Positions 40,503 through 49,256 of a DNA stretch of 64,000 bases are shown piece after piece. The notes beneath the pieces were generated by a model, which saw only the letters and a program-made list of their open reading frames with translations, was not told where the DNA came from and did not search any database. Origin of the DNA: Kaistella yonginensis (GTDB lineage: Bacteria > Bacteroidota > Bacteroidia > Flavobacteriales > Weeksellaceae); NCBI RefSeq assembly GCF_030409525.1, contig NZ_JAUFQB010000011.1, positions 1 to 64,000 on the forward strand. Direction: 5' to 3'. The number at the start of each line of letters is the position of its first letter. Position 1 is the first letter of the stretch. The position numbers and the translations under genes were made by a program.

Positions 40503-41783
40503 ATGATTAATTCGAATATTCCTCTTGCCGAAAGATTAAGACCAAAAACTTTAGACCAGGTTTTAGGGCAGGAACATTTAACCGGAGAAAACGGGCCGAT
40601 TCGTAAAATGTTAGAAAATGATACGCTGAATTCACTCATTTTTTGGGGGCCACCAGGCACCGGTAAAACAACTTTAGCAGAAATTATTTCGGAAACTTCT
40701 GGACGCAAATTTTATAAGCTTTCGGCAGTTTCAAGTGGGGTTAAAGATATTCGGGAAATTATTGAGGAAGCCAAAAAACAAAATCTCTTTTCCGGAAAAT
40801 CACCCATTTTATTTATTGATGAAATTCACAGATTTAATAAATCACAACAGGATTCCTTGCTTCATGCGGTTGAAAAAGGTTGGGTGGTATTAATGGGTGC
40901 CACCACTGAAAACCCAAGTTTTGAGGTGGTTTCGGCGTTGCTTTCTCGTTCGCAGGTTTATGTTTTGAAAGCTTTGGAATACGAAAAGTTAGAAGAACTC
41001 ATCGATATTTCTTTGGCTAAATACAACCAAGATTTCCAGACCGATTTCCGTATTAAAGATCAAGAAGCGTTTATTCAGTATTCTGGTGGCGATGCGAGAA
41101 AGTTGATTAATGCCATAGAAAATGTGCTCAATCAATTTAAAAATACAGAACAGAAAGAGATTGATAATCAAGATGTACTGTCTGTCCTACAAGAAACCAT
41201 GGCGCTTTATGATAAAAATGGTGAACAGCATTATGATATTATTTCTGCCTTCATCAAATCCATGCGAGGTTCTGATCCCAATGGTGCCGTATATTGGTTA
41301 GCGAGAATGCTGGTTGGCGGTGAAGATATAAAATTTATTGCGAGACGGATGTTAATTTTGGCCGCTGAAGATATTGGACTGGCAAATCCGAATGCTTTGA
41401 TTATGGCGAACAATTGCTTCCAGGCGATTAACGTGATTGGAAATCCGGAAGCCAGAATTATTCTGAGTCAAACAGCGGTATATCTAGCGGTGTCACCAAA
41501 AAGCAATTCTACTTATATGGCGATTAACGATGCGATGGCAAAAGTAAAACAAAGCGGGAACTTGCCGGTCCCTTTGCATCTCAGAAATGCTCCGACAAAA
41601 TTAATGAAGGATTTGAACTATGGTAAAGATTATGATTACGCACATTCTCATGAAGGAAATTTCGTCGATTTAGAATTTTTGCCGGAAGAATTAAAAGGAA
41701 CTGCATTTTACAATCCCGGAAATAATGCTACCGAAAATAAAATTGCCGAGCAACTCAAAAAGAAATGGAAAGATAAGTATTGA
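40503..41783 (+). CDS. rarA: Replication-associated recombination protein A (RarA/MgsA)
   Basis: A AAA+ ATPase acting at stalled replication forks. From the ATG at 40503 (MINSNIPLAERLRP) it has 426 residues with LGQEHLTG, Walker A GPPGTGKTTLAE, sensor region AVSSGVKDIREII, Walker B LFIDEIHRFN, the arginine-finger region LLSRSQVYVL, and the family's C-terminal tetramerisation domain with RGSDPNGAVYWLARML, AAEDIGLANP and VPLHLRNAPTKLMK. An upstream in-frame start at 40461 would add residues not typical of the family. It is transcribed alone. Confidence 0.94.
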   Translation: MINSNIPLAERLRPKTLDQVLGQEHLTGENGPIRKMLENDTLNSLIFWGPPGTGKTTLAEIISETSGRKFYKLSAVSSGVKDIREIIEEAKKQNLFSGKSPILFIDEIHRFNKSQQDSLLHAVEKGWVVLMGATTENPSFEVVSALLSRSQVYVLKALEYEKLEELIDISLAKYNQDFQTDFRIKDQEAFIQYSGGDARKLINAIENVLNQFKNTEQKEIDNQDVLSVLQETMALYDKNGEQHYDIISAFIKSMRGSDPNGAVYWLARMLVGGEDIKFIARRMLILAAEDIGLANPNALIMANNCFQAINVIGNPEARIILSQTAVYLAVSPKSNSTYMAINDAMAKVKQSGNLPVPLHLRNAPTKLMKDLNYGKDYDYAHSHEGNFVDLEFLPEELKGTAFYNPGNNATENKIAEQLKKKWKDKY

Positions 41784-41811
41784 TTTTTGCTTTCTTAATC
41801 AGCGCAGAAAA

Positions 41812-42651
41812 TTAGCTTTCGAGCAAATATTCATGGTAATGTCCCAAGAATTTCACGGCAGCTCCGATAGATTCTAATTCTTCTAAGGCATTTTTTGATC
41901 GCACAGGATGCCACTCATTTGCAATATTCATAAAGAAAAAATAATTTCCTAAACCAGTTTTTAACGTTCGGCTTTCAATCTTTGAAAGATTCATTTGCCG
42001 CCAGGCAAAAACAGAAAGTACTTGATGTAATCCGCCAGCATGATCTTCCGGAAGCGTTATTAATAATGAGGTTTTTTCGGAAGTTTTTGGAATATCCAGG
42101 TTTAATAATTGATTCTTTTTAGAGATCACGATGAACTTGGTATGGTTCTGCTCAAAATCCTGAATATCAGAATGAAGAATTTTTAAGCCATACAATTTCG
42201 CTGCATAAGAATTGGCAACAGCGGCCCATTTTTCTTGAGGATTTTCTGCAACTAATTTTGCCGCCGCCGCTGTAGAGCTGAAATCGCGGGTTTCTTTATC
42301 TTTATAATGATCTTGTCGAAAGTGAAAAGTTTGTGCAAGCGCTTGTGGATGAGAAATAAAGGTGTCGAATCTTTCATTGTCTGGGTGAACCATCAAATGA
42401 TGAGCAATAGGCATGACTACTTCTGTTTCGATAAAAATCCCCTCAAAATCATAAAGATAATCCAAGGTCATCGAAACCGTTCCTTCAATCGAATTTTCTA
42501 AAGGAACAACGGCTTTGTCAGCCTCATTATTCATCACCGCAGTAAAACAATCGATGATGCTTGATTGCGGAATCAGTTCGTTTTCAGGAAAGATTTGGGA
42601 ACAGGCTAATTGGGTAAAACTTGCTTGCGGCCCGAGGAATGCAATTTTCAT
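41812..42651 (-). CDS. pheA: Prephenate dehydratase
   Basis: Converts prephenate to phenylpyruvate for phenylalanine. The 279 residues comprise a PDT catalytic domain (about 1-180) with FLGPQASFTQLA, VVPLENSIEGTV, DFSSTAAAAKL and the NHTKFIVI motif, equivalent to the N-x-T-R-F signature but with Lys for Arg, and a C-terminal ACT domain (GGLHQVLSVFAWRQMNLSKI, ESRTLKTGLGNYFFF) for phenylalanine feedback. No chorismate mutase domain is fused. It is monocistronic, with a -7 element 4 bp before the ATG. Confidence 0.93.
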   Translation of the reverse strand: MKIAFLGPQASFTQLACSQIFPENELIPQSSIIDCFTAVMNNEADKAVVPLENSIEGTVSMTLDYLYDFEGIFIETEVVMPIAHHLMVHPDNERFDTFISHPQALAQTFHFRQDHYKDKETRDFSSTAAAAKLVAENPQEKWAAVANSYAAKLYGLKILHSDIQDFEQNHTKFIVISKKNQLLNLDIPKTSEKTSLLITLPEDHAGGLHQVLSVFAWRQMNLSKIESRTLKTGLGNYFFFMNIANEWHPVRSKNALEELESIGAAVKFLGHYHEYLLES

Positions 42652-42655
42652 TCAG

Positions 42656-42663
42656 CAAAAATA
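42656..42663 (-). promoter_or_regulatory. -7 element next to the pheA start
   Basis: Minus-strand TATTTTTG ends 4 bp before the pheA ATG (42651), another very short leader candidate. Confidence 0.4.
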
Positions 42664-42707
42664 AAAAAGCGTTTTGAATAGCGCCGCTATTATAGGTTTA
42701 TTTTTTT

Positions 42708-44468
42708 TTATTCAGATTTAAAAACGGGTGATCGTTCAGAAATTCCATTATTATTAAAGGCTTCAATTTGAAAATAATACGCATCCACGCGATCTGCACC
42801 GGTGAAAAAGTACTCATTTTTACCATAAACCATAATGCTGCCGTATAATTTGTCGGGTGATTTTCCAAAATAAATAACGTACCCGTCGGCATTTTGATTT
42901 TGTTTCCATTTCATCCAAATGCTTCTCCGTTCGCCATATTTTTTAGGATCAGCACGCAAAGGAACAAAATCTTCAACCTTGTCAGGTTTTGCACCAGCGC
43001 CACTACCAAAAACTCTGAAGCCGCTTAAGGCAAATTTTCCGGTAGGCATTTTTAAATTTTCCATCTTCAAAAATCGGGCTTTTGCAGGCTTTTCTAATTC
43101 GATATAATCATGTGGAACATCGGTTATATTTTTACTTTTGTCTATTAAAGTTTTCCAATTTTTCCCATCATTAGAACTGTAAATTTTATACTGATGCATT
43201 TTCCCTGAGGTTTTTCCTTTGAATTCAACATCCTGATCTGCATAATTAATTTGAATGGCGTTGATGGTCGAAATTTCTCCAAGATCTGTTTGATAATATT
43301 CTCCAGGGTTGGCGGTTTTTGCAGACCAATACGTTTTAATGTCTTCATCAACCGCAAGGTTGGGTTGGTATCCGCCAAATGTTGATGAAACCTGTACCGG
43401 TTTCTGATAATTCAATAACATCCAACCGGGAAATAATCCTTTAGTAAAATCTTTTCCTTGCGCATATTTCGGAAGCAAAGTCGGGTAGTCGCCATAAGCG
43501 GTATTGCTGTACAGGACATCATCTTTATCAAAGCCTGCCGGCCAGATTCCTAACCTTCTTTCAAAATTATTTTTCACTGAAATGAAAATGGTGGAAACAT
43601 GCCAATAGTTTCCGTGTTTATCTTGAAATGTTGAACCGTGACCTGCGCCGCGGGCAAATCCTCCCGGTTTATAAGAAAAAGGATTGTGTTTTTGGTATTC
43701 ATAACCATCGAGCGGATTATTGCTCACATAAACACCATCAGCATAACCACTGAATTCGGTCGCTGGCGCACCGTATTGCATGTAATATTTCCCGTTGTGT
43801 TTTGTAACCCAAGCTCCTTCTATGAAAGGTTGTAAAAAGACATTATCATTGTATTCGCCAAATCTTTCCCAACCATGATCTTGGGGTTTAAGTTTGATAA
43901 TCGGCTTTACATAGCCTTCCGACTGCATGGTTTTCGTATTGATTTCAGTTCCCAAAAGCGGCCATTCATTGCTAGAACCCCAATATAAGTAGAGTTTATC
44001 TTTGTCTTCATCATAATGAAAAGCGGGATCCCAAGCACCCACTTTCAGAGTGTCTACGGCGATTTCCCATTCATCTTTGGTCGGATTGGTCGATTTCCAA
44101 ATCGGGAAATCAGATTCCCAGGTGGAGCCATAAACATACAAAGTATCTTTCATCGCCCATACAGCAGGAGCGTTCAGGTCGTGAATGTATTTTTTATCTC
44201 TTAAAAATTTTCTGGAAACAAATTCCCAGTGGAGCATATCATCGCTATGCCAATACCCTTCTTGATTGGTAGAAAACAGAAACAATTTATCTTTGAAATT
44301 AACAATCACAGGATCTGCCGTTGCACGGTGTTTTCCTTGCTTAGAAAATACGTCAAACGGCGTATAACCATAATCAATATTGATGGGGTTGCAATACGTT
44401 TTTTGTTGTGAAAAAAAGAGGGGCATTATCAGTAATGATAAAAAGTAGCCTAAATTTTGAATTTTCAT
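42708..44468 (-). CDS. Exported GH43-like glycoside hydrolase with discoidin domain
   Basis: 586 residues. Signal peptide (1-20, ending PLFFSQ), a five-bladed propeller of the GH43/62 clan (about 25-340) with the likely catalytic Asp in RATADPVIVNF, a second Asp in GAWDPAFHY and a later acidic residue in the WERFGEYNDNVF region, a F5/8 type C (discoidin) carbohydrate-binding domain at about 365-500 (DEDIKTYWSAKTANPGEYYQ, LSGFRVFGSG) and a fibronectin-III-like end (RSIWMKWKQNQNADGYVIYF). It probably trims arabinan or xylan side chains in the periplasm or outside. No other polysaccharide genes are adjacent. Confidence 0.83.
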   Translation of the reverse strand: MKIQNLGYFLSLLIMPLFFSQQKTYCNPINIDYGYTPFDVFSKQGKHRATADPVIVNFKDKLFLFSTNQEGYWHSDDMLHWEFVSRKFLRDKKYIHDLNAPAVWAMKDTLYVYGSTWESDFPIWKSTNPTKDEWEIAVDTLKVGAWDPAFHYDEDKDKLYLYWGSSNEWPLLGTEINTKTMQSEGYVKPIIKLKPQDHGWERFGEYNDNVFLQPFIEGAWVTKHNGKYYMQYGAPATEFSGYADGVYVSNNPLDGYEYQKHNPFSYKPGGFARGAGHGSTFQDKHGNYWHVSTIFISVKNNFERRLGIWPAGFDKDDVLYSNTAYGDYPTLLPKYAQGKDFTKGLFPGWMLLNYQKPVQVSSTFGGYQPNLAVDEDIKTYWSAKTANPGEYYQTDLGEISTINAIQINYADQDVEFKGKTSGKMHQYKIYSSNDGKNWKTLIDKSKNITDVPHDYIELEKPAKARFLKMENLKMPTGKFALSGFRVFGSGAGAKPDKVEDFVPLRADPKKYGERRSIWMKWKQNQNADGYVIYFGKSPDKLYGSIMVYGKNEYFFTGADRVDAYYFQIEAFNNNGISERSPVFKSE

Positions 44469-44609
44469 TAAAATGCTTTTTGAATAGTAGTAAAGGTAAC
44501 TAAAATTAATTTTTTTAGCGTTTTGATACTAAAAAAAATCTACCTCATTAAAGAAAGAGGCAGATTTGTGTGTTAAATAGTAAATGTGTTGCTACAAATT
44601 CAGCAAAAA

Positions 44610-45023
44610 TTAATTCATTTGCGCAGGTGACAATGTGATTTCTGGTAGTGCATAAATATGCGATTTTGCGCGTAGGGCTACGATTTTTTTAATATAATTT
44701 AAGTCCTTTGCTTCATCAATAGTCATGTCTTTAAATTCATAGATTTTTACAGCCTTATTGGCTTCAAAAGATTTCTTCACATTTTTAAACTCTTCTTCAT
44801 TTTTCACAGATACACTTGTGATTAAATGGTCGGGAGCAATATGAACTGCTTTTTGAGTTTTGAAAAGTTTAGCCCAGAAATTTTTTTTCACATCCGGCGC
44901 ATTTTCTTGGTCGGTTCTGTAAATAATATAATCCTGGTTTCTGATTCCTGATTTTTCGATTCCTGCAGAAACTTCTTTGATGTTTTCTTGACTTGGAAAA
45001 AGACCAACAATCGTGTAATTCAT
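44610..45023 (-). CDS. Small soluble protein resembling general stress protein 17M
   Basis: 137 residues. The first 30 (MNYTIVGLFPSQENIKEVSA, GIEKSG) read like the N-terminal half of a GSP17M/YflT-type ferredoxin-like domain (VGLFxSxexA). A second beta-alpha-beta unit is around VSVKNEEEFKNVKKSFEAN. It is rich in Lys and Glu and has no signal peptide or catalytic motif. Family membership is tentative; function unknown. A -7 element is 30 bp upstream. Confidence 0.6.
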   Translation of the reverse strand: MNYTIVGLFPSQENIKEVSAGIEKSGIRNQDYIIYRTDQENAPDVKKNFWAKLFKTQKAVHIAPDHLITSVSVKNEEEFKNVKKSFEANKAVKIYEFKDMTIDEAKDLNYIKKIVALRAKSHIYALPEITLSPAQMN

Positions 45024-45053
45024 GATAATTTTTTTTAGTTGTTAAATTCTATG

Positions 45054-45061
45054 CAAATATA
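45054..45061 (-). promoter_or_regulatory. -7 element for the GSP17M-like gene
   Basis: Minus-strand TATATTTG, 30 bp before the ATG at 45023. Confidence 0.4.
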
Positions 45062-45214
45062 TTAATGTTTTATTTGTTAATGAAGTATATTTGTAAAATT
45101 AACATAAACTTGATAAAAATCAGGTTTAATTTTATTAATTTGATAATTATAGAATGGGTCGATTTATGACATCGTCTTTATTGATTATATTTACGCTTCT
45201 CAAATTTAAATTTT

Positions 45215-45913
45215 ATGGAAATGAATGTTCTTTTAGCCTCAACTTCTACTTTATATGGAGGAAATTATTTGGAATACCTTACATCAGAAATTGCGGAGCT
45301 TTTTGCGGGAGTTGACGAAATTATTTTTATTCCGTTTGCTAGACCGGGTGGAATCTCTCATGATGATTATACGGATAAAGTGAAAGTCTTTTTTGCAGAA
45401 CTGCAGATTAAAGCTACGGGATTGCATGAATTTGAAGACCAAGCTGAGGCCATTAACCACGCAAAAGGTTTTTTTACTGGTGGGGGAAATACTTTTTTAT
45501 TGGTGAAAACGCTGCATGAAAATAATTTGATGCACCATGTAAAAGAGAATGTGAAAAAAGGAAAACCATATTTGGGTACAAGTGCCGGCTCAAATATTGG
45601 CGGACTCAATATGAAAACGACCAATGATATGCCTATTGTTTATCCCATGAGTTTTGAATGTATGGGCTTGGTTCCTTTTAATATTAACCCACATTATCTG
45701 GATCCGAATCCAGATTTGAAACATAATGGCGAAACAAGAGAAACCCGAATCAAAGAATTTTTAACCCAAAATGAGACCAAAGTGATTGGGCTGCGCGAAG
45801 GAAACTGGATTCGAAGAATTGGAAACCGAATTACCGTGGAAGGCAATGAAACGACTCGAATCTTTGAAAAAAATAAAGAACCTTATGAGATTAATTCGGG
45901 CACAGCATTATAA
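45215..45913 (+). CDS. pepE: Peptidase E, alpha-aspartyl dipeptidase (S51)
   Basis: Hydrolyses dipeptides with N-terminal aspartate. The 232-residue protein of family S51 has STSTLYGGNYLEYL, the FFTGGGNTFLLVKTL segment, the nucleophile Ser in LGTSAGSNIGG, and the His of the triad in INPHYLDPNPDLKHNGETRE. The end (VIGLREGNWIRR) is typical. The start may be the first Met or the Met two residues later. It overlaps nothing and is convergent with the hotdog thioesterase gene, 1 bp apart. Confidence 0.92.
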   Translation: MEMNVLLASTSTLYGGNYLEYLTSEIAELFAGVDEIIFIPFARPGGISHDDYTDKVKVFFAELQIKATGLHEFEDQAEAINHAKGFFTGGGNTFLLVKTLHENNLMHHVKENVKKGKPYLGTSAGSNIGGLNMKTTNDMPIVYPMSFECMGLVPFNINPHYLDPNPDLKHNGETRETRIKEFLTQNETKVIGLREGNWIRRIGNRITVEGNETTRIFEKNKEPYEINSGTAL

Positions 45914-45914
45914 T

Positions 45915-46325
45915 TTAATCTTGCCAATTTTTAAGGATGAGGTTCATTAAAAAATCCGGACATTTTACGACTTTATTTTTTTGAGAATCGAGGAAAAATA
46001 AAGTGGTTTTTGCCTCCGTAATTTTTTCTTTAGAATCATTATAAATTTCATATTCAAATTCGATTCTTACCCCAGGGATTTTTTTAATAAACGTATGAAT
46101 TTCTAGATTTTGGTCATACCTCGCTGGTTTTAAATACTTAATGGAAAATTCAGATACTGGAAGCCATATTCCTTGTTTTTCAATATCATCATATGGAATC
46201 CCGAGCGTACGAAAGAGTTCAACTCTTGCCACTTCCAAATAGGTCGCGTAATGACCATAATAGACGTATTTCATAGGGTCGGTTTCAGCGTAACGAACTC
46301 GTAATGTGTGGGTTGTGTGTATCAT
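45915..46325 (-). CDS. Acyl-CoA thioesterase of the YbgC/4HBT type
   Basis: 136 residues from the ATG at 46325 (MIHTTHTLRVRYAETDPM); an earlier ATG at 46346 would add MINLKLK and is less likely. The hotdog thioesterase signature RYAETDPMKYVYYGHYATYLEVARVE contains the catalytic-type Asp. EFSIKYLKPARYDQNLEI and the FEYEIYN strand complete the fold. Substrates in the family are acyl- or benzoyl-CoA. It is divergent from dnaA, separated by about 130 bp, and has its own -7 element. Confidence 0.88.
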   Translation of the reverse strand: MIHTTHTLRVRYAETDPMKYVYYGHYATYLEVARVELFRTLGIPYDDIEKQGIWLPVSEFSIKYLKPARYDQNLEIHTFIKKIPGVRIEFEYEIYNDSKEKITEAKTTLFFLDSQKNKVVKCPDFLMNLILKNWQD

Positions 46326-46347
46326 CTTAAGTTTTAAATTAATCATA

Positions 46348-46355
46348 CAAATATA
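46348..46355 (-). promoter_or_regulatory. -7 element for the YbgC-like gene
   Basis: Minus-strand TATATTTG, 22 bp before the ATG at 46325, in the dnaA divergent intergenic region. Confidence 0.4.
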
Positions 46356-46459
46356 TTTTTAAATAATCAATAGTGCAAAGATTTTTTTTTAACGATTAAA
46401 AATTCCATCTTTGTCTTCCCGTCAAAATAAACAAACGAAGGAAAAATTGCAGCACGAAA

Positions 46460-47914
46460 ATGGATGAAAATTTAACTATAATTTGGGAGAAATGTCTTAC
46501 GTTCATGAGGGACAACCTCAATGCGGCGGAGGACAATACCGACCTAAAAAAACTCGAAAATTCTTTTGATTTATTATTTGATAATGTGCAACCTGTTTCA
46601 TTAATCAGCAATAATTTAACCTTATTGGTTCCGAGTGATTTTTACAAAGAATATATAGAAGATAATTATTTATCATTGCTTTCTGCTGCCCTGAAAAAAA
46701 ATATTGGAAAAGGCGTAAAACTTTGGTACTCGGTGATGGAAAATAAACCGACCGGGCAAGAAAAACCCATTACCATGAACATGAAAGGTAAAAGTGTTGC
46801 CACACCAAAAATGCAGGAAAGTTTACCTCCTTCATTTTCTGGAAACGTAATCAACCCTTTTGTGGTACCGGGAATGAAGAAAATAAATATTGATTCGAAC
46901 TTGAAAGCTGACTTTTCCTTTGATAATTATGTAGAAGGAGAAAGCAATAAATTTGCGTCCACGGTTGCGAAATCAATTGCAAAAAGACCAGGTGCAACCG
47001 CTTTCAATCCATTATTTTTATATGGCGGTTATGGTGTTGGAAAAACCCATTTAGGCCACGCTGTTGGTTTGGAAGTAAAAAACGCTTATCCGGAAAAAGT
47101 AGTTCTTTATTTATCATCCGAGAAATTTATCCAGCAATTCGTTTCTGCCGCCAAAGCACACAAACAAACAGAATTTGCCAATTTCTATCAGATGGTTGAT
47201 GTTCTGATTATTGATGATATTCAATTTCTATCTGGAAAAAAATCTACGCAGGACAGTTTTTTCCACATTTTCGATTATTTGCACCAAAATGGAAAGCAGA
47301 TTATCTTGACCTCTGATAAAGCACCAGTAGATATTCTAGATATTCAAGATCGTATTGTCTCCCGATTTAAATGGGGACTTTCGGCAGAAATAAAATCTCC
47401 GGATTTTGATACGAGACGAAAAATTATCGTTGATAAATTAAGTCGTGATGGGATCGTTCTTACAGAAGATATGCTCGATTACCTCGCTTCTGAAGTGAAA
47501 ACCAACGTTCGCGAATTAATCGGAGTGATTAATTCAGTGATCGCGTATTCGACCATTTACAAGTCAGATCTGTCATTAGAACTACTGAAGGAAACCATTA
47601 GTAAGATTGCCGCTAATCAGAAAAAGGTCATCAATATTCCTTATATTCAGGAGGTGGTTTGCGAATATTTCGGTATTCAAAGAGAGCAGTTATTATCGAA
47701 AACCCGTAAGAGAGAAATCGCCTTACCAAGACAGTTGGCGATGTATTTTGCAAAGGAGTTCACCAACGCAACCTTCAATAAAATCGGCGAAGAAATGGGT
47801 GGAAAAGACCATTCAACCGTAATGTACGCTTGCGATACGATTAAAGATGTTTCGAAAATCGATAAAGAAATTAAGAAATATGTTAAGGAATTAACAGAAA
47901 AGATTAAACAGTAA
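46460..47914 (+). CDS. dnaA: Chromosomal replication initiator DnaA
   Basis: 484 residues. Domain I (about 1-80, IIWEKCLTFMRDNL) binds partners, domain II is a flexible linker, and domain III is AAA+ with NKFASTVAKSIAKRP, Walker A GGYGVGKTHLGH (189-200), Walker B VLIIDDIQFLSGK (Asp252/253), and the arginine-finger/sensor region SRFKWGLSAEI. Domain IV carries the DNA-binding helix-turn-helix with GGKDHSTVMYACDTI. All motifs are intact. Upstream 46347-46459 is AT-rich, but I see no cluster of TTATCCACA boxes, so oriC is not called here. A near-consensus -7 (CATCTTTG) is at 46406-46413. Confidence 0.97.
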   Translation: MDENLTIIWEKCLTFMRDNLNAAEDNTDLKKLENSFDLLFDNVQPVSLISNNLTLLVPSDFYKEYIEDNYLSLLSAALKKNIGKGVKLWYSVMENKPTGQEKPITMNMKGKSVATPKMQESLPPSFSGNVINPFVVPGMKKINIDSNLKADFSFDNYVEGESNKFASTVAKSIAKRPGATAFNPLFLYGGYGVGKTHLGHAVGLEVKNAYPEKVVLYLSSEKFIQQFVSAAKAHKQTEFANFYQMVDVLIIDDIQFLSGKKSTQDSFFHIFDYLHQNGKQIILTSDKAPVDILDIQDRIVSRFKWGLSAEIKSPDFDTRRKIIVDKLSRDGIVLTEDMLDYLASEVKTNVRELIGVINSVIAYSTIYKSDLSLELLKETISKIAANQKKVINIPYIQEVVCEYFGIQREQLLSKTRKREIALPRQLAMYFAKEFTNATFNKIGEEMGGKDHSTVMYACDTIKDVSKIDKEIKKYVKELTEKIKQ

Positions 47915-47951
47915 AAATTACTCCTTTAAAATGGAGGTAATATAATTTCAG

Positions 47952-47991
47952 AACCCTTTCAGCCTTTTAAAGGATGAAAGGGTTTTTTTAA
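47952..47991 (+). terminator. Terminator of dnaA
   Basis: AACCCTTTCA (47952-47961) pairs with TGAAAGGGTT (47975-47984), with an inner CCTTTTAAAGG, followed by a T-run. Confidence 0.75.
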
Positions 47992-48003
47992 ATAAAGAAG
48001 AGT

Positions 48004-48468
48004 ATGAAAATTTTAATGGTTTGCCTGGGAAATATTTGTAGAAGTCCCTTGGCTGAAGGTATTTTACAGTCTAAACTTCCCATCGGTTTTGTGGTAGATT
48101 CCGCTGGAACGATCGATATGCATCAAGGAAAAAATCCGGATTATCGTTCTGTTGAGACCGGACATCATTATAATGTTGATATTTCGCGACAACGCTCAAG
48201 ACCTTTTACACCGAAAGATTTTGAAGAATTTGACCATATTTATTGTATGGATCAAAATAATTTGGAAGATGTTCTGTCCGTAGCAAAATCGGCCGATCAC
48301 CGAAATAAAGTTTCCTTAATTCTAGAAAATAATCAAGAGGTTCCTGATCCATATTGGGGAGAAATGAAAGATTTTGATCATGTTTATCAGCTTTTAGATA
48401 AAGCTTGTGAAAGGATTGCGATCGACCTAAAGAGTCAAGTGAAAAGATATAATAATCAAATTAAGTAG
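48004..48468 (+). CDS. Low-molecular-weight protein-tyrosine phosphatase
   Basis: 154 residues of the LMW-PTP family. The P-loop C-x5-R-S is VCLGNICRSPLAEG (Cys7, Arg13), followed by VDSAGTIDMHQG, RSRPFTP, YCMDQNNL and the catalytic Asp in VPDPYWGE. It dephosphorylates tyrosine or acyl-phosphate substrates; in Bacteroidota often linked to capsule or surface regulation, but no Wzc-type kinase is in the window. It lies 89 bp after dnaA, beyond its terminator. Confidence 0.93.
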   Translation: MKILMVCLGNICRSPLAEGILQSKLPIGFVVDSAGTIDMHQGKNPDYRSVETGHHYNVDISRQRSRPFTPKDFEEFDHIYCMDQNNLEDVLSVAKSADHRNKVSLILENNQEVPDPYWGEMKDFDHVYQLLDKACERIAIDLKSQVKRYNNQIK

Positions 48469-48527
48469 CTATTATTTTTTTTGTCGTACACAAAAACACA
48501 AATATTCAACCACCCAAAATCTCAACC

Positions 48528-49226
48528 ATGCTATTCCTTATTCCTGCTTACTTATCCGAAAATTCACCCCTTGATTATTTCGCCCCAGTGGTGAAAGAGT
48601 ATATTTTAAAGACGGATTATTTCTTTGTAGAAAATGAAAAAACCGCTCGAAAAGTGATCAAATTTTTTGCACCTGAAAAAAAGCAGTCTGAACTGAAATT
48701 ATTTCTACTGGATAAAAATACGGAGCGAAAAGATTTACAGGAAGCGCAAATGTTAATGAAAAAAGGACAGGATTTTGGTTTGCTTTCAGAAGCCGGGTTG
48801 CCCTGTATCGCTGATCCCGGAAATGTAATGGTTGCGTGGTGTCATGAAAATGCGGTCAAAGTAATTCCCATCAATGGACCTTCGTCAATTATTATGGCCT
48901 TGACTTCAAGTGGATTTAATGGTCAGGAATTTAGCTTCCACGGTTATTTACCCATTGATAAATCTGACAAAAAGGCTAAAATAAGATGGCTTGAAAATCA
49001 AGTTCATACTACGGGTTATTCCCAAATTTTTATGGAAACACCTTACCGTAATAATCCGCTTTTTGAAGATTTGTGTAAATTTTTAGCTCCTACAACCAAG
49101 CTTTGTATTGCGGCAAATATTAATGATCCGACTGAGGAATTCATCAAAACTTTAACCATAAAAGATTGGCTTAAAAACAAACCTGAACTTCATAAAATTC
49201 CTGCGGTTTTTGTGTTGGGAAAATAG
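48528..49226 (+). CDS. RsmI-like SAM-dependent methyltransferase (tetrapyrrole methylase fold)
   Basis: 232 residues. LFLIPAYLSENSPLDYF, YFFVENEKTARKVIKFF, the SAM-binding region LSEAGLPCIADPGNVMVAW (RsmI has a similar SDAGTPLISDPG), INGPSSIIMALTSSGF, FSFHGYLP and METPYRNNPL match the RsmI family, whose canonical member 2'-O-methylates 16S rRNA C1402. The protein is somewhat shorter than RsmI and the motif is altered, so its exact target is uncertain. It is tightly placed after the phosphatase gene. Confidence 0.82.
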   Translation: MLFLIPAYLSENSPLDYFAPVVKEYILKTDYFFVENEKTARKVIKFFAPEKKQSELKLFLLDKNTERKDLQEAQMLMKKGQDFGLLSEAGLPCIADPGNVMVAWCHENAVKVIPINGPSSIIMALTSSGFNGQEFSFHGYLPIDKSDKKAKIRWLENQVHTTGYSQIFMETPYRNNPLFEDLCKFLAPTTKLCIAANINDPTEEFIKTLTIKDWLKNKPELHKIPAVFVLGK

Positions 49227-49256
49227 ATTTAAAGATCGTTTATAATTGTTTTTACC

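Noticed and set aside
46347-46459. Possible oriC upstream of dnaA
   Set aside because: The stretch is AT-rich, but no cluster of DnaA boxes like TTATCCACA was seen and it is only about 110 bp long.
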